Shown here piece after piece: positions 34,056-44,985 of a stretch of DNA of 64,000 bases. The translations under genes and the position numbers were made by a program. Below the pieces are notes generated by a model. That model saw only the letters and a program-made list of their open reading frames with translations. It was not told where the DNA came from and searched no databases. Numbering within the stretch: position 1 is the stretch's first letter; every line of letters begins with the position of its first letter. The DNA comes from Lomentospora prolificans (taxonomy: Eukaryota; Ascomycota; Sordariomycetes; Microascales; Microascaceae): positions 3,596,001 to 3,660,000 of the forward strand of contig JARFXM010000006.1 in the NCBI GenBank assembly GCA_029532625.1, in the 5' to 3' direction.

Positions 34056-34935
34056 TTAGAGCTTGCCCAAACTGTTCTGACGGGCTTTGTTCCCCGCGCC
34101 AGGCCACCGGCCGTGTCTGTCTCCGCCACTCTCGAAAGCCCGCGCGGCCTTCAGTACTCCGAGATCGTCGCATCGCTTCCCAGTCAGCTGCATACCCACT
34201 GGCAATTTACTCTGCCCGTCGCTCGCAGTAGCCCAGCCACAGGCCACGCTCAAAGCCGGGTGCCCGGTGGAGTTGAACTGGCATGTGTTATTCATCACCC
34301 CAAGAGCTAGCTTGGCCTTATCCAGAACCCTGCTCCCTCCTTCGGTGACGGGACTCATATCTGGGAGGGGAGGCGCCGCAGTCGGGGCTGTCGGAGTGAC
34401 TATCAAAATATCGAGTTGACAGAGGGCATCGTCGGAATACGCTTTGCGGAGCTGGAAAACGTGATGGTGTGCTTTCGCCTGCCCCTCAGGTCCGAATTTC
34501 TGGTTGAGGAACGTCTTACCAAAAGATGACATGCATGACGGCTGGGTTGTTTCCGCCGGCGTTGTATGAGTTGCGGAACCAAGAGTTGTGGCTCAGCCTG
34601 TTAGCAGACGTGTAGACAGCCAGCGGTGTTAGGGAATAGTTCTCGCATGTCGCTGTCGCCCGGCAATCGTTGCTCCATTTTCCAAAAGTCGCTGGGTAAC
34701 AACCGCATCGATAGGCGAGAGCGGGTATTTCGTGCCATCTTTTGATTTTGAGTTGAGCTGAGGAAAGGTACCACATGTATACGGGACACCTCCAAGGGAC
34801 ATGTCATTCTCCCCCGGATGGCAGTACTCTCGGTCTCCTCTGAATGTCGGCGTAGGTAACAGCCTCTCATCGATATAGTTAGGCAAAGCATCCACCGTCG
34901 CCGCGGCATACTCTGCGGACTGCAAGGTAGCCTTC
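34056..34935 (-). pseudogene. Amidase-signature relic lacking its catalytic core
   Basis: Seen: two separated parts of one amidase. The N-terminal part (about 34935-34510) reads VQSAEYAAATVDALPNYIDE, then GGVPYTCGTFP and PIDAVVTQRLLENGATIAG. It shifts frame to ATCENYSLTPLAVYTSANRL and SYNAGG. The C-terminal part (34532-34056) starts directly with SSFGKTF and carries DILIVTPTAPTAAPPLP, NSTGHPALSVACGW, LPVGMQLTGKR and a stop at 34056. The expected GGSSSG catalytic Ser-cisSer-Lys region and roughly 200-300 following residues are missing. No ATG opens the N-terminal part. Known: amidases hydrolyse amides to acids. With a frameshift plus an internal deletion the copy cannot be active. It lies upstream of the dehydratase. 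Confidence 0.78.
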
Positions 34936-35645
34936 TATATCATGGTCGGGAATCGCAATGTTATTCCTAGCAGCTATATCCTTGAGCAGCTCCACCGTAC
35001 AAGATGGCCTGCGCAGAGTAAACATCCATTACGATAAGTATTTGTTTTACTTGGAAATTTATTTCCATTTTTACCCAGGTTCACGAGTGACATTTCAGTC
35101 ATTTCTGGAAACTCAAACGGTTGTTATATTGGCCCGGACAGTATCATGAGGTATCTGTCAATTGAAGACCTGCACCAGAGGAATTTTATATAGCTGGACT
35201 TCGCGTAGCCCCATGCGGCGCTGCCTCGTCGATTGTCGACATTGCAAAACACACAGGTTAATTCCATCGTCAGATACATGCAATAGGAATGTGGAGGGAG
35301 GCCGAAACAATCCTCCCACTGCCGGACTAGCACTCCGGCGGAACACTGACGACCGGAGTTTCCGATGGAGACTTGGCAAAGCTAGGATATCGGAATTCTT
35401 CGATGTTCCATAGCTAGAGTCACCATGCAAGAAATAATAGGGCACAAAGTCACTCTTCGATTTTGGAAGTTCGTGGTCTCCGCCAGTCTCAACATAAAGA
35501 CAGAGTGCCGCGTAGGCAGCCGCAGCTGGAAATGCACCTATTGACATGTAGAGTAATTGATAACGCATTCAGGATGGATCAACAAGAAAGAAATATATGC
35601 TAAATTTGTTCCCCTGACAAAGTTCAAACAGCGGTCTGGTAATCG
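34936..35645. other. Spacer with one unsupported short frame
   Basis: A 136-codon minus frame (35568-35158) starts with ATG and has a hydrophobic N-terminus (LLYMSIGAFPAAAAYAALCL) that could be a signal peptide. The rest has no recognisable pattern and no introns were needed. It may be a small unknown gene or chance. Nothing else is gene-like here. Confidence 0.25.
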
Positions 35646-36340
35646 CTAAACATGCCCATCGTATGTGAAAGGTCCTCCGAATACGAATTCGACGCTCTGA
35701 CGAGGGATGACAGTCCTCTCCATTAATATGCGTATCGACTCAAGGGAGTTCGAAACCGGAACCCCTGGTCTCCGGTCTACCATCCATATTTGAAGTTGTT
35801 TGCTGCTCCTGCTGTTGTCTCTGATACAGTTGGGCCACATCACTCACTCTCTCTCCCTCACCGTGGTTTCAGTCGGCTTACCGCCCATGGAAACACGTTC
35901 TCCCGATCCTCGCCTTCGGCCATCACTTGTTGATGATTGCGGTCTAAACAAAGTTCACTGGCCAGCGAACCGTCGCCAACGTCAAGTTACTGAGCGAGTC
36001 ACGACAGCGCCGCGCATCAGTCCAGTTTTCACCCGTCGCGCTCAAAAGATTGGAAGCAGCCGCCATTCTCCGTGCACGAGAGTCAATCTCTGTACTTATT
36101 GTGAGGTCCTTTACCATCCAGATGCCGTAAAGTATCATACTTGCGCTGAGGCAAATAGAATGAATGAATGCTCGTCCAAGAATAACACATTCTATCTGAA
36201 TCATACAGCTCTTTCCACAGCGGGATGATAGCCTCGGCACTTTGAAAACAAATGGTAAGTGAGTCATTGTTAGGAGTCCGAATGGAAATTCACGCCGAAT
36301 CTCCGCAAGACGGTCATATAAACCCTTCTGCCACACTTTG
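35646..36340 (-). pseudogene. Frameshifted remains of an unrecognised protein family
   Basis: Seen: several frames read as one protein. The first is WQKGLYDRLAEIRREFPFGL, then LLTMTHLPFVFK. One base later, in the next frame, comes SAEAIIPLWKELYDSDRM, then IHSFYLPQRKYDTLRHLDG and a stop. Further on are NVFPWAVSRLKPR, then RPGVPVSNSLESIRILMERT and VIPRQSVEFVFGGPFTYDG before the terminal stop. The composition is protein-like throughout, and the switch between frames within each conserved-looking block indicates indels. I do not recognise the family; a P450 was considered and rejected. The gene pointed left and may have extended upstream to about 36740, where a further protein-like piece occurs. 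Confidence 0.45.
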
Positions 36341-37010
36341 ACGTCCGGGTTGCGATGTTCACTTGTAGCCGATATTATTCAGCCTTGGGATGAAATATGG
36401 GGATAGATAATGCCTACCTTCGTAGTACACTAGTGTACCAAGGTAGAGACCGGGGTAACCAGATGCCAGCTGTGGAAATGCGATAGGACAGAAACGCCTA
36501 ATTCGCTGGCCAGCGTACCATCCCTGCAAGATAATTTGCGGGAAAGCGGGTATTTGTGGAACTATCGATGGCGATTGGCCTGAACCCATGGATTTCAGAA
36601 GCGGTGCGTTTCCGCCCTTAAACCTCGAGTAGAAATGCACCACCACCAACTGTGCATCACAGTGACGTGACCCCGCTTTTCCCCGCCTCACCCTTAGGTT
36701 TGCCATTCTGAGGAATACGAAGTAGATGACGACTTCCATTCTTTAAATGGCTATATATTGTAACAGAAGCCAAGTGCTGTTGGCTGCTAAGGATAACCCG
36801 GAGTGATTGATCTTGCGCGCAAGTGTGATCATTGGCGTAGCTTCTGTCGAGGACCACTGAGACTGTTAGACTCCCATTGCTGCAACTGAATTCGAGCCCA
36901 AGCCTAAGTAGATGGGCTTCAGTGTTGTTCTCCACGTAGGACGAACAGTTCGAAGTCGAGCAAGAGGGGAAGAGGCGACAGGTGCCGTCATGTAGAGAAC
37001 AGGTGCTCAT

Positions 37011-37389
37011 TCACGCGATAATGGGGCTACAAGTGCACCCACGAGTAGCCAGCCAGGCAGTGCAGGGTGGCGGAACCCGAACTGTCATGCCGCAGGGCGA
37101 GACCTTCTTGGGCCGCCAGCCAATATCATAGGACCTGGCATCGGTCAGTGGTGGTCGCGCTACGCATTCGATGCTGTGCTCGTCATAAAAGTCTCGGCGT
37201 GCCGAAAATATTAGCCATGCCCCCCTGCATCTCGTAAGTTGAGATAGCTGCTTTGAGTGAGGCGATGGTGGGCCGCATGACGGCGTTGAGCTCTTCCTTG
37301 TACACTGGCATCTGGATCGTGACATGAGGCGAGGTCTTATCTCGACTGAGACGCTTCGGTGCTTTCTGATATATTGATATTAGGCTCAT
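37011..37389 (-). pseudogene. Relic of a GT2-family glycosyltransferase
   Basis: Seen: from ATG 37389 a frame reads SRDKTSPHVTIQMPVYKEEL, then MRPTIASLKAAISTYEMQGG and ANIF, the start of the nucleotide-sugar-binding domain of a large fungal GT2 family. The expected DDG acidic motif after ANIF is missing. In the next frame the protein resumes as ARRDFYDEHSIECVARPP and then loses similarity. A deletion plus frameshift thus removes the catalytic acidic residues. Known: intact members are multi-pass membrane proteins that polymerise polysaccharide. Only about 100 residues remain; the membrane part was not found in the following kilobase. Confidence 0.7.
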
Positions 37390-38099
37390 GGCATATCACG
37401 CCAGGTCATATTGACCATCAGTCCATACCCCTTGTGACACGTCATGGTGCTTCAACTCCAGCCAAACGCCGTTTGCTCAACTTCCTCCCTTTTTTACGAT
37501 CGAACGAATTGTGGCTGGCTAGGGCAGAGCTAGCTCACCGCCCAGCTGTCTTGCCCGTGCCTGATGCTTGCCACCCGCCCTAATAATTCAATGAAAGGAA
37601 TGCCAGACCTGGGAATAATATGGAAAATGAAACAAGAATAATAATTGGGCACAATCCCATAATCCGAATCCGTCACATCTAATCTCCGCTACAACACGAT
37701 GATGAGAACTTTGATGAGTATCTTGTGGTGAGTATCCTGGAAAGGCGGCTTACGGCTCCAGGATACTCTGACTCCTCCAGCCATCACACACTCTCTCTGT
37801 GGTGACGAGTACGATCCCGTCAAGGCAGTGTGACTAACTTAAAATCTGGTAATATCAGTAGCAGGCCCTGTCAATGTCTTTCTCGGACAGAGGTTTCGAG
37901 GCCATTATCCGGTATTCATTGGGGTTAACCTGGTAGTAGTTAGTTAAGTGAGGTGGCGACGAGAAGTGAGAGACTGGATTAAAAGAGCGCCGTCATGACA
38001 GAGACTTGATGGGGATCGCATCACGACACAACCGAGGGCGGGGGCCAATGATTTCAAGAGACCGAGAATTTGAGAAGCGGGGGATAACCGAATCTCGCT
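37390..38099. other. Intergenic, nothing gene-like seen
   Basis: Separates the GT2 relic from a short open frame. Contains an AT-rich block (about 37600-37650). No motif-bearing frame on either strand. Confidence 0.4.
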
Positions 38100-38423
38100 T
38101 CATTCCCTTGGGCGGTGCTGTGTGACTTTGATGAAAGATATTCCACTTTCGTTTGGGGTAGTCCTCACCTCCAAGGTGTAGTCGCCGCGGAAGCGGATTT
38201 CGAGGATGCGCTCCAACTCAGCCCGATTGACATGTCTCCCGACTAGAACTTGTGTTCTTCCATAGCTCGAAGACGAAGAAGAGTGTTGGGTAGGGGAGCG
38301 CGGGCGAGATTGGCCTAAAGAATTCCGAGAGGGAGTGTTGTTTCCTGCTTGAGCTGCAATTCCCCTAGCCCTCTTGTGACCTCTAGAGAAGTAGTTATCA
38401 ACGATTGATTGAAATGCATACAT
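38100..38423 (-). CDS. Possible small basic protein (107 aa), unknown function
   Basis: Seen: ATG 38423 to a stop at 38100 without introns. The N-terminus MYAFQSIVDNYFSRGHKRAR is helical and basic. The middle is a Ser/Pro/Arg-rich linker with six Ser in a row. The C-terminus (RTQVLVGRHVNRAELERILE, then RFRGDYTLEVRTTPN) reads like a small alpha/beta unit. Ordered ends around a linker favour a real gene over chance. No family recognised, no neighbour in an obvious operon-like arrangement. Expression data would decide. Confidence 0.35.
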   Translation of the reverse strand: MYAFQSIVDNYFSRGHKRARGIAAQAGNNTPSRNSLGQSRPRSPTQHSSSSSSYGRTQVLVGRHVNRAELERILEIRFRGDYTLEVRTTPNESGISFIKVTQHRPRE

Positions 38424-39851
38424 ATTTTAAAGCGGCGACAACAGCAGGCAATTGGCTCGTACGGAGTCGAACGAGATAGTTGAGAAACCTGGGGAAATCT
38501 GGTGTTTGGCAGGGGGGGGAAGAGGACCTCGACCCTTGTGTGCCCGCGTGGAATAAAGCGGGTTTTAATAAAACGATGCGACCTGTGTTTTCTCAAATAT
38601 TTTTCTATTTCCATGTGCTTCGGCCACCTCTTCCCCTTCTCACCCTTGCCTGACCATCACCCTCACACCCTCAACACAGCTGTCTCTGGCTGTATTGACA
38701 CCCGCCATTACTTTCAGGTCGGTTGGCGCGTCTGATGCATATCTGTTACACTGGCTGAGACGCGTGATTCCCTTCACCCTCCCACTGCAGCCAGCTCAAC
38801 ACCATCTCCGAGGTGGGAACGGAAAATGACCTCCGGTGTGTGGCGTTGCTTTTCCTGGAAAGTTTTGGCGGACAGAAGGGTATCTCAGGCGACTCGCCAG
38901 CCTGCTCACTCACAGCCTGCTCCAGGACTGGCTTTGACACACCCGTCCTTCCGCCAGGCGAGCCGGCAATGTCCCCCGACGCGCAAGTCACTCTAGCAAA
39001 TACTTCGTAAAAGCCCTACCCAGGCTCTGGACATCATAAACTGCGGGCAGGCAAAAAAAGGAGCCGAGAATGGGCTTTGGGAATTCGCCCGCGCTAAGTC
39101 CTTGGTTTAGACATTGTCCGACGCACCCATCCGTGTACCATCTATGGGTGGTCAGAGTCGGCCACCGAAAAAAGCAAAGAAAAAACACGAATCGGACCTC
39201 CCCATTTTTTTGAGGACGACAGTGGTGGGAATAAACTCATCAGAAGGCCCAGGGAAGCCCGGGTGGTACTACCCCTCTGGTGTCCTACCACCCTACCCTG
39301 TTCTCGTGGGATGGCTTCTGCTTACAGTCTGGTATGACATGCGGGCGCTTAGCATGGTCTGGATGGGTGGGTTTGTGTCGACTTCCTGCTTCCCACTTTC
39401 CCATCCTTGCCTCTCGGGTGACACGGATCATCACTTTGAGGAATTCCGCACATTGAGGAGAAGGGCCAGCCCGTCACAGGAGACTCAGCTCTGTCTGCCA
39501 GCCAGCTTGTGAAATGTGGCTTGCATCTTGCGGCAGAAAATTGATTCGATGCCAGCCACTTGCCCACAGCCGCCACTTGACTGGCCAAATTATTCTATCC
39601 CATGTCCTGGGTGTGCCTCGGCGCGCACTCCTTGGGATGGACAGTCCTGTCCACGGCGGCTGGAGGTGGAGGAGGAGGTGGACCATCTGGGAGCAATACA
39701 GGCCAAGGTCCCCGGTGTTCAATGCGGTTGGCGGCAAGAGTGCGGTTTAGTTATATATCCCTCTGAACCGGTAAAGCTATTGGAGTGATGCTCAATAGAG
39801 ATCGGCCTTGGTTTCTCTTATGTGTTCTAAATACGCCTTGAGGTATTGAAA
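38424..39851. promoter_or_regulatory. Upstream region of the kinase-like gene
   Basis: About 1.4 kb without a recognisable gene; frames overlap on both strands and look random. G8 at 38512-38519 and A/G runs at about 39050-39190 occur. The last few hundred bases should hold the promoter of the gene at 39852. Confidence 0.4.
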
Positions 39852-41800
39852 ATGGACCAACCCAGCCAGTACGCCCAGTTCTGTTCCACAGGCTCGTTCG
39901 CCAATGATTGTACTACTAGTGCGTGTCCCAACGCCGCCGGAGCAGCCCGGGACTATATTTCACGTATATTGCAAAAAGCATCGGAGACCGACACCGCCGA
40001 CAACGCCGCCCGTTTCCAGCGTCGGAACCTACTATTACAACGCTTGGACTTCGACACCGTCTCACGTCTTTTGAGGGCTTTCTTCTGTCGAACACCATTG
40101 GCCGCTGATGTGGCTGCCCTGGCGAAGTACATCTGCCCCCAAGAAGGAGAGTGCAACTGCCGTGAAAAGATCTGTACCGGTTCGAGGATCCTATTCGCGG
40201 CGCTAGCCCTGATCTCGAAAGAGATCTGTATCGCTGCCTTGCTTGAGGAAAGGTTATGCGATGTCAGCGTTCCATTCTCGATACAACAGGGACAGCTCGT
40301 CGCCAGTGAAGGCGGATCCACGTCACTTACCGCTATGGCGCAAAACTGGGACCTTGACGAGAAGAGCCTCTTTTGCAAGTATCAGTGGCCGTTATGGACT
40401 CCGTATTTCCGGAAATGTGAAACGCCGGATTTGACAGCCCTCATGAGGCTCCCCGCCGAAATCTCGCTTCCGTGGACCGAGGAGAGGAAAATGGACGAGA
40501 GCAGTGCAAGTAAGAACCAAGGCCAGGTAGTCAATCAACCAATTACCGTCATAAAGAGAGTCAAGCTTGGGAAAGAGCGCCACAACTTGGTAATACATCG
40601 CACCTCGTGCGTCTTGAGTGCATCTTGCCATTACTAACATTGTGTCCAGGGCAACCATGGAGATTATTTTGCACTCAAGACACAGAATGCTCCCCGGCGA
40701 GAGTGGAAGGATTTCAATCATGAATTCGAGGCGAACATGAAAATGTCCCCTCACAAACACGTAGTACCCCTCCTTACCGCCTTCTTTCATGCCGGAATGC
40801 CACATCTACTCTTCCCGTGGGCCGAGGGTGGTGATCTCGTACACTTCTGGGAAGAGCACAATCTAACCATAGACTCGCACTTACGCGGCGAGTTCACAGC
40901 AGAATGGTTTCTAGAACAGTGCGCCGGACTAGCCAGTGCCCTCAGTTTCATCCATGGCTACCTTTCAGGTCCGAGCCAGAACAGCGGGAAGGGCCAACTG
41001 CATGCAGATATCACGCCCAAAAACATCCTCTGCTTTGCGGTCTTCCGCGAGGACGGAACAAAAGCATACACCCTCAAGATCGCAGACTTTCAGTTCACCA
41101 CACCCGTGGACAGCCCCCAACAAACGATCCTGGCCTACGACATTAAGGGCCAGGCTCCGCTATTCCACCCGCCCGAGTGGAAGGTTTCCCTTGCACGTCG
41201 AGATGACACGGCCAAGTTCACCCTTAAATGGGACGTGTGGAGCTTGGGCGGCGTGTACCTGGAATTCCTGACGTGGTTCCTCCTTGGCTCCGCCTCCGAG
41301 GTCACCGAATTTCGAGAAGAGAGGAAAAAGAAGCGTGTTGATCCTGACCGTGACCATTACGAGGCGACCTTCTTTCGCCTAGAAAAAAGTCCAATAGATC
41401 AGGGTCGGCTGCGGAAACTATGGCGACTACTGCGCCGGTTCGTTTCTTGTTTTACAGGTCCCTACCCGCATCTACACCCTAAGCTCCGAGGCGCTGTGAA
41501 GCAGGTAAGGCTGGACTCACTCGCTCATTTCATCATTTCTTCAACATAACTTCTTTTTTTTGGCGAGGGTTTAAAGCTGACATGGTCCTCAACGTCCAGC
41601 ATAACGAACGTCTCCTATTGAAAAACACAGGAGAGGACCCACGCATTGGGGACTTTATCAGCTTTATTCAGGCGAAGATGCTAGCGATTGACCCAGCCGA
41701 AAGGGTTACTTCTCAACAAGTCCATGATTTCTTGGCTAGCCTAGGAGACGCCCCAAGGGAATTTTCCGAGGTGGATGGCCTACTGCAAAATGCAGCATGA
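39852..41800 (+). CDS. Divergent protein-kinase-like protein (three exons, 597 aa)
   Basis: Seen: ATG 39852; exons 39852-40589, 40650-41504 and 41600-41800; introns of 60 and 95 bases. Residues 1-230 are an N-terminal region with many Cys (ICPQEGECNCREKICTG) found, as far as I recall, in a fungal-specific kinase-like family. The kinase domain follows: a poorly formed glycine loop, FALK with Lys256 in the ATP-lysine position, LHADITPKNIL as catalytic loop (Asp365, Asn370; Ala replaces Arg of HRD), and ADFQF where DFG is usual (Asp391 kept, Gln replaces Gly). WDVWSLGGVYLEFLTW and the late AIDPAERVTSQQVHDFL are ordinary kinase features. The catalytic residues are present, so activity is possible, but Gln for Gly suggests altered activation. 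Known: such fungal kinases are numerous and often variable between strains. Role unknown. Confidence 0.85.
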
Positions 41801-43233
41801 GAGATTTCAGCAATGTCAAGTGTTAAAACAGTAAATATTACAACATGATCATAATGGTAGTCACCATGTCAAAAGGTCATAGTACCATCAAAGGAGGGAG
41901 GTTCAATTTAGCATAAAGCTATACATTCTCCGCCCTTCGCTTCCGAACAAGTTATAACGGTTAATCCACCTCGAAAATTAGATCATGGTTCCACTGCTAT
42001 AAACACTACCAGGCAACATTCATCTTGCACACTGCGACTCATAGTACAAGTCTTCTATGCGTTGGTTGATCAAATTCCATTCCCCCTGCACAGGGTCAGC
42101 GATACACGCGAGCCACACAACTGGCCATCAAGCATTGATCATTACCTACCTGTCTAAGAGGACTGGAGAGCTTGACGTCGATCCGATCTGGCTCGACCTA
42201 TTTCCAGTGAGAAGTTTGTTTTGTTCTATCTCGCTGACAGGGGCACGACGGATTATATGTAGGACGTGATACAGCGGATAGGAAATACATACACCTAGTT
42301 GGAAATGATTACGGTCGTATCCCAAGTGGAGCAAAGCTTCTTCAATCACTTCTGGATCCCGATATCGATGCGCGAATGACGTGGTGTGGCGAAGATCCGG
42401 CCGTCCAGGCGTTGTGTTTTTCGATGTTAGCCCCGAGATCCAGCTAAATAGTTTATAAGTCCAAGTCTGGCGATTGCAGGATGGACCAGGTGGAGCCATT
42501 TGGATCAAGGATATTTGCGAGGGAAATTAGAGAACTTATAGGGCATTTCAAGGGCAGGAAGATGGGAAATGTGTCGTTCTGTGGTGCACCAGGCTGTGGT
42601 CCGGATGTATGCCTGACACCGAAAGGGCCTTCGTGCGTACCGGGCTCTGCTACCCACAGATTGATTCTCGTGTACGCTTTGTTTTTTTTCCAATACATCC
42701 AGCTTGAGAAGACTATGTGCCGGATCGTGGACGGGAGACTCGCGATGAGAGTGGTGAAAAGGCAATGTGCGATGTGCGAACTGCAGAGGGCGGGCAACGA
42801 CGAGGTTTTCTTGCAGAACGCGGAAAGCGTCGACTGACCTGAGAATGTGTATTTATACATACCGGGGTCCATGATTTGCGAGAGAAGTGATTGGTGCAGG
42901 TCGCCCCGTCGCCTGCCCATGAACTCATGAAGGTGGCTTGGGAATGAGCGCCATTGGCAAAGACTTAAGGGCGCAGCTGCCGTGTGTGCATCAGGCTGGA
43001 ATACACATGCACGCCGCTTGAGCCTCGCAGTTGGTCACGCAATGAAATCAGGCATTCATGGAAGCGCAGAGAGATATATAAGTATCTTGAATTTCAACTT
43101 GGGCACCAAGGCGACCCATTCGATCTTGAAGTAACAGTATTGTGTGCAACCCCCACCAGGGATTCTTACGTTGACCGCACGAGAACAACACGGCATATCG
43201 ATCGCTTGAGTTCGCTTAGTGCTCATATTCCAG
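41801..43233. other. Spacer with a possible short minus-strand exon
   Basis: No firm gene. A minus frame from an ATG near 42500 reads MAPPGPSCNRQTW and later AHRYRDPEVIEEALLHLGYD, ending at a GTGTATG donor-like site with an acceptor near 42210. The result would be under 100 residues without a known domain. The promoter of the CorA-like gene must lie in the last few hundred bases. Confidence 0.25.
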
Positions 43234-44985
43234 ATGAGTCCTCTACATGTTCCGGCTATGGACTGGCTGAGCCAGAAACGAGCCTTCACGGCTTGGGACC
43301 TGGACGGGTTCAAGTTCTACCCAGACAGATTTCAGTCCATCCACACTCTTGATGTACGGGTATCGGACGTACGTGCAGTGCATTCCATTAATATTCCCCG
43401 AGACACACCAGTGTTGCTTAATTCCTCAGCAGGGAAATACAACTCTTACATACAACGAGTGGGAGTCTGAGGAGACGTACAAGTCGTGGCTCGTGGAGGT
43501 TAGTTAATAATATTGAAGGCATTCCCTTTGCCTAGTAATCTGCGGCTAACACCTTCTACCAAGAATCCACCATCTGATGGCCAAGATGAGCCTTGCTTGA
43601 GGCTCTCCATGCATCCAAGACTCACCTGCCTCGGGACCAACGCCAAGTCTCGCCCGACTGCCACCGCCTTGCAGCACTCACTCAAGACCTTTACTGTTGC
43701 GGCGGAAAATCTCCTCCAGCACAGGTCGATCAGCAATGTGATACGCAGGAAATCGACAGCGGTTTTCAACTGCCAAACGGTGACGTGGACCGCTCTACCG
43801 TCCTGGGGTCCGTCTATAGGTGAGGCCCGATCTCGTCAATCTACTCAGAATTTCACCCGCTAAAGCGACCGAGTAGTATACGATTGTAAGTCAGACACTG
43901 AATCATGCAAGGAAGGCGATGATATCCTCGTGTCAGTGACCAGCTTCCCGTTAGTCGGCAAATCATTCGGCGTCCTATACGGCGGCAAACCAAAGGTCTT
44001 TCAAACTGCCCGAGACCTGGCAAACCAAGTTAAGGACGCCGACAGGGCCTTGCACCCATTGCTACTGCCAGTAATGTTCGCCGAAGTGGAGAGGAAACGG
44101 CTATTGGGCAACTTCGATAATCTCAAGTCTGGCGTTTACAACAGGCTTAACTACCTAAGAGGCAAGCTGGAAGGCTCAGAGGGCTATCCGGAAAATGAAT
44201 CCGCCGACCTGGCCGCCACGGAATTGTGGATGTCAGTTAGCCGCGCAAAGGCCGGGCTCGAAGGCCTGAGATCCCAGCTCAAAGCGATGCGCGGACACTG
44301 CATCTGGCTCGGCAAGACATTCTACAAGGGCAAGGCGGCCAGATATGCCAAGGAGCAAGCAGTTGGAGAGAGGATCGAGGTAAGGTTGCAAGAGATGATA
44401 TCCGAGCTCGACAGTAAGATTAGCTACTCTTCAACCCTACTAGGCGGTATGGAACTCGCTACCCAAATCGTGCGTTTGTCCCCCTCCCTCCTCCCATCCA
44501 AACCATTGCCTCTCGAAAACAACTATTAATAAGACGCTCACCCTGCTAGGATTGGAACCACTATTCGCGCCAAGATGCGAAGGCTAGCATGACAATTGCC
44601 GAGAGCAGTCTCAAAGACAGTAGTCAAATGAAAACTATCACGCTGTTGGGTGTATTGTTCTTACCTGGGACATTTCTTACAGTAAGTGCGACCTAAGGGC
44701 AGGCTGAGACGTCTATTATATGCCCTAGTGAGTCTAACGGATTCTCTCACAAAGGGTATCTTCTCGATGGGATTCTTCAAATGGATCCCCGATAATAGTC
44801 GCACGACGGTGTCCCCGTATCTCGCCATTTGGTTCGGCTTATGGCTTATTCTAACCTCAACCCTGTACTTTTGGTACAAGAAATGGACGAAGAGAAGCGG
44901 ATCGAAAAATAATGATACGGGGGAGTGGGTGCGTGGCACGAGTAGTGATGAGAAGGTGAAAGTCGACGCTGAATCGATGGTGTAG
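43234..44985 (+). CDS. CorA-like membrane protein, fungal type (six exons, about 466 aa)
   Basis: Seen: ATG 43234; exons 43234-43353, 43433-43498, 43564-43819, 43874-44469, 44550-44681 and 44755-44985. All phases close. The cytosolic part contains NEWESEETYKSWL, LQHRSISNVIRRKSTAVFN and SVTSFPLVGKSFGVLYGGKP. A long helical region with HPLLLPVMFAEVERKRL, IEVRLQEMISELDSKI and DAKASMTIAESSLKDSSQMK follows. The end has two hydrophobic segments, TITLLGVLFLPGTFLTGIFS and LAIWFGLWLILTSTLYFWY. This layout matches fungal CorA-like transporter proteins, although the signature GMN is replaced by a GIFSM-type loop. Known: CorA moves Mg2+; the fungal relatives with SM instead of GMN have no proven transport role. 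Exon 2 could start three bases earlier (43430, tandem CAGCAG acceptor), adding one Gln. The upstream neighbour is the kinase-like gene. Confidence 0.85.

Noticed and set aside
35944..36340. Cytochrome P450 fragment suggested by a stretch reading SATGENWTDARR on the minus strand
   Set aside because: No heme-binding Cys motif, ExxR or other P450 blocks nearby; the parallel frame reads better as another, unrecognised protein.
42453..42928. Minus-strand frames of 155 and 86 codons
   Set aside because: Random-like composition, mutually overlapping, no motif; possibly part of a tiny unknown gene but unsupported.
43593..43823. Alternative reading frame through exon 3 of the CorA-like gene
   Set aside because: The other frame carries the family blocks (HRSISNVIRRKSTAVFN) and joins its neighbours in phase.
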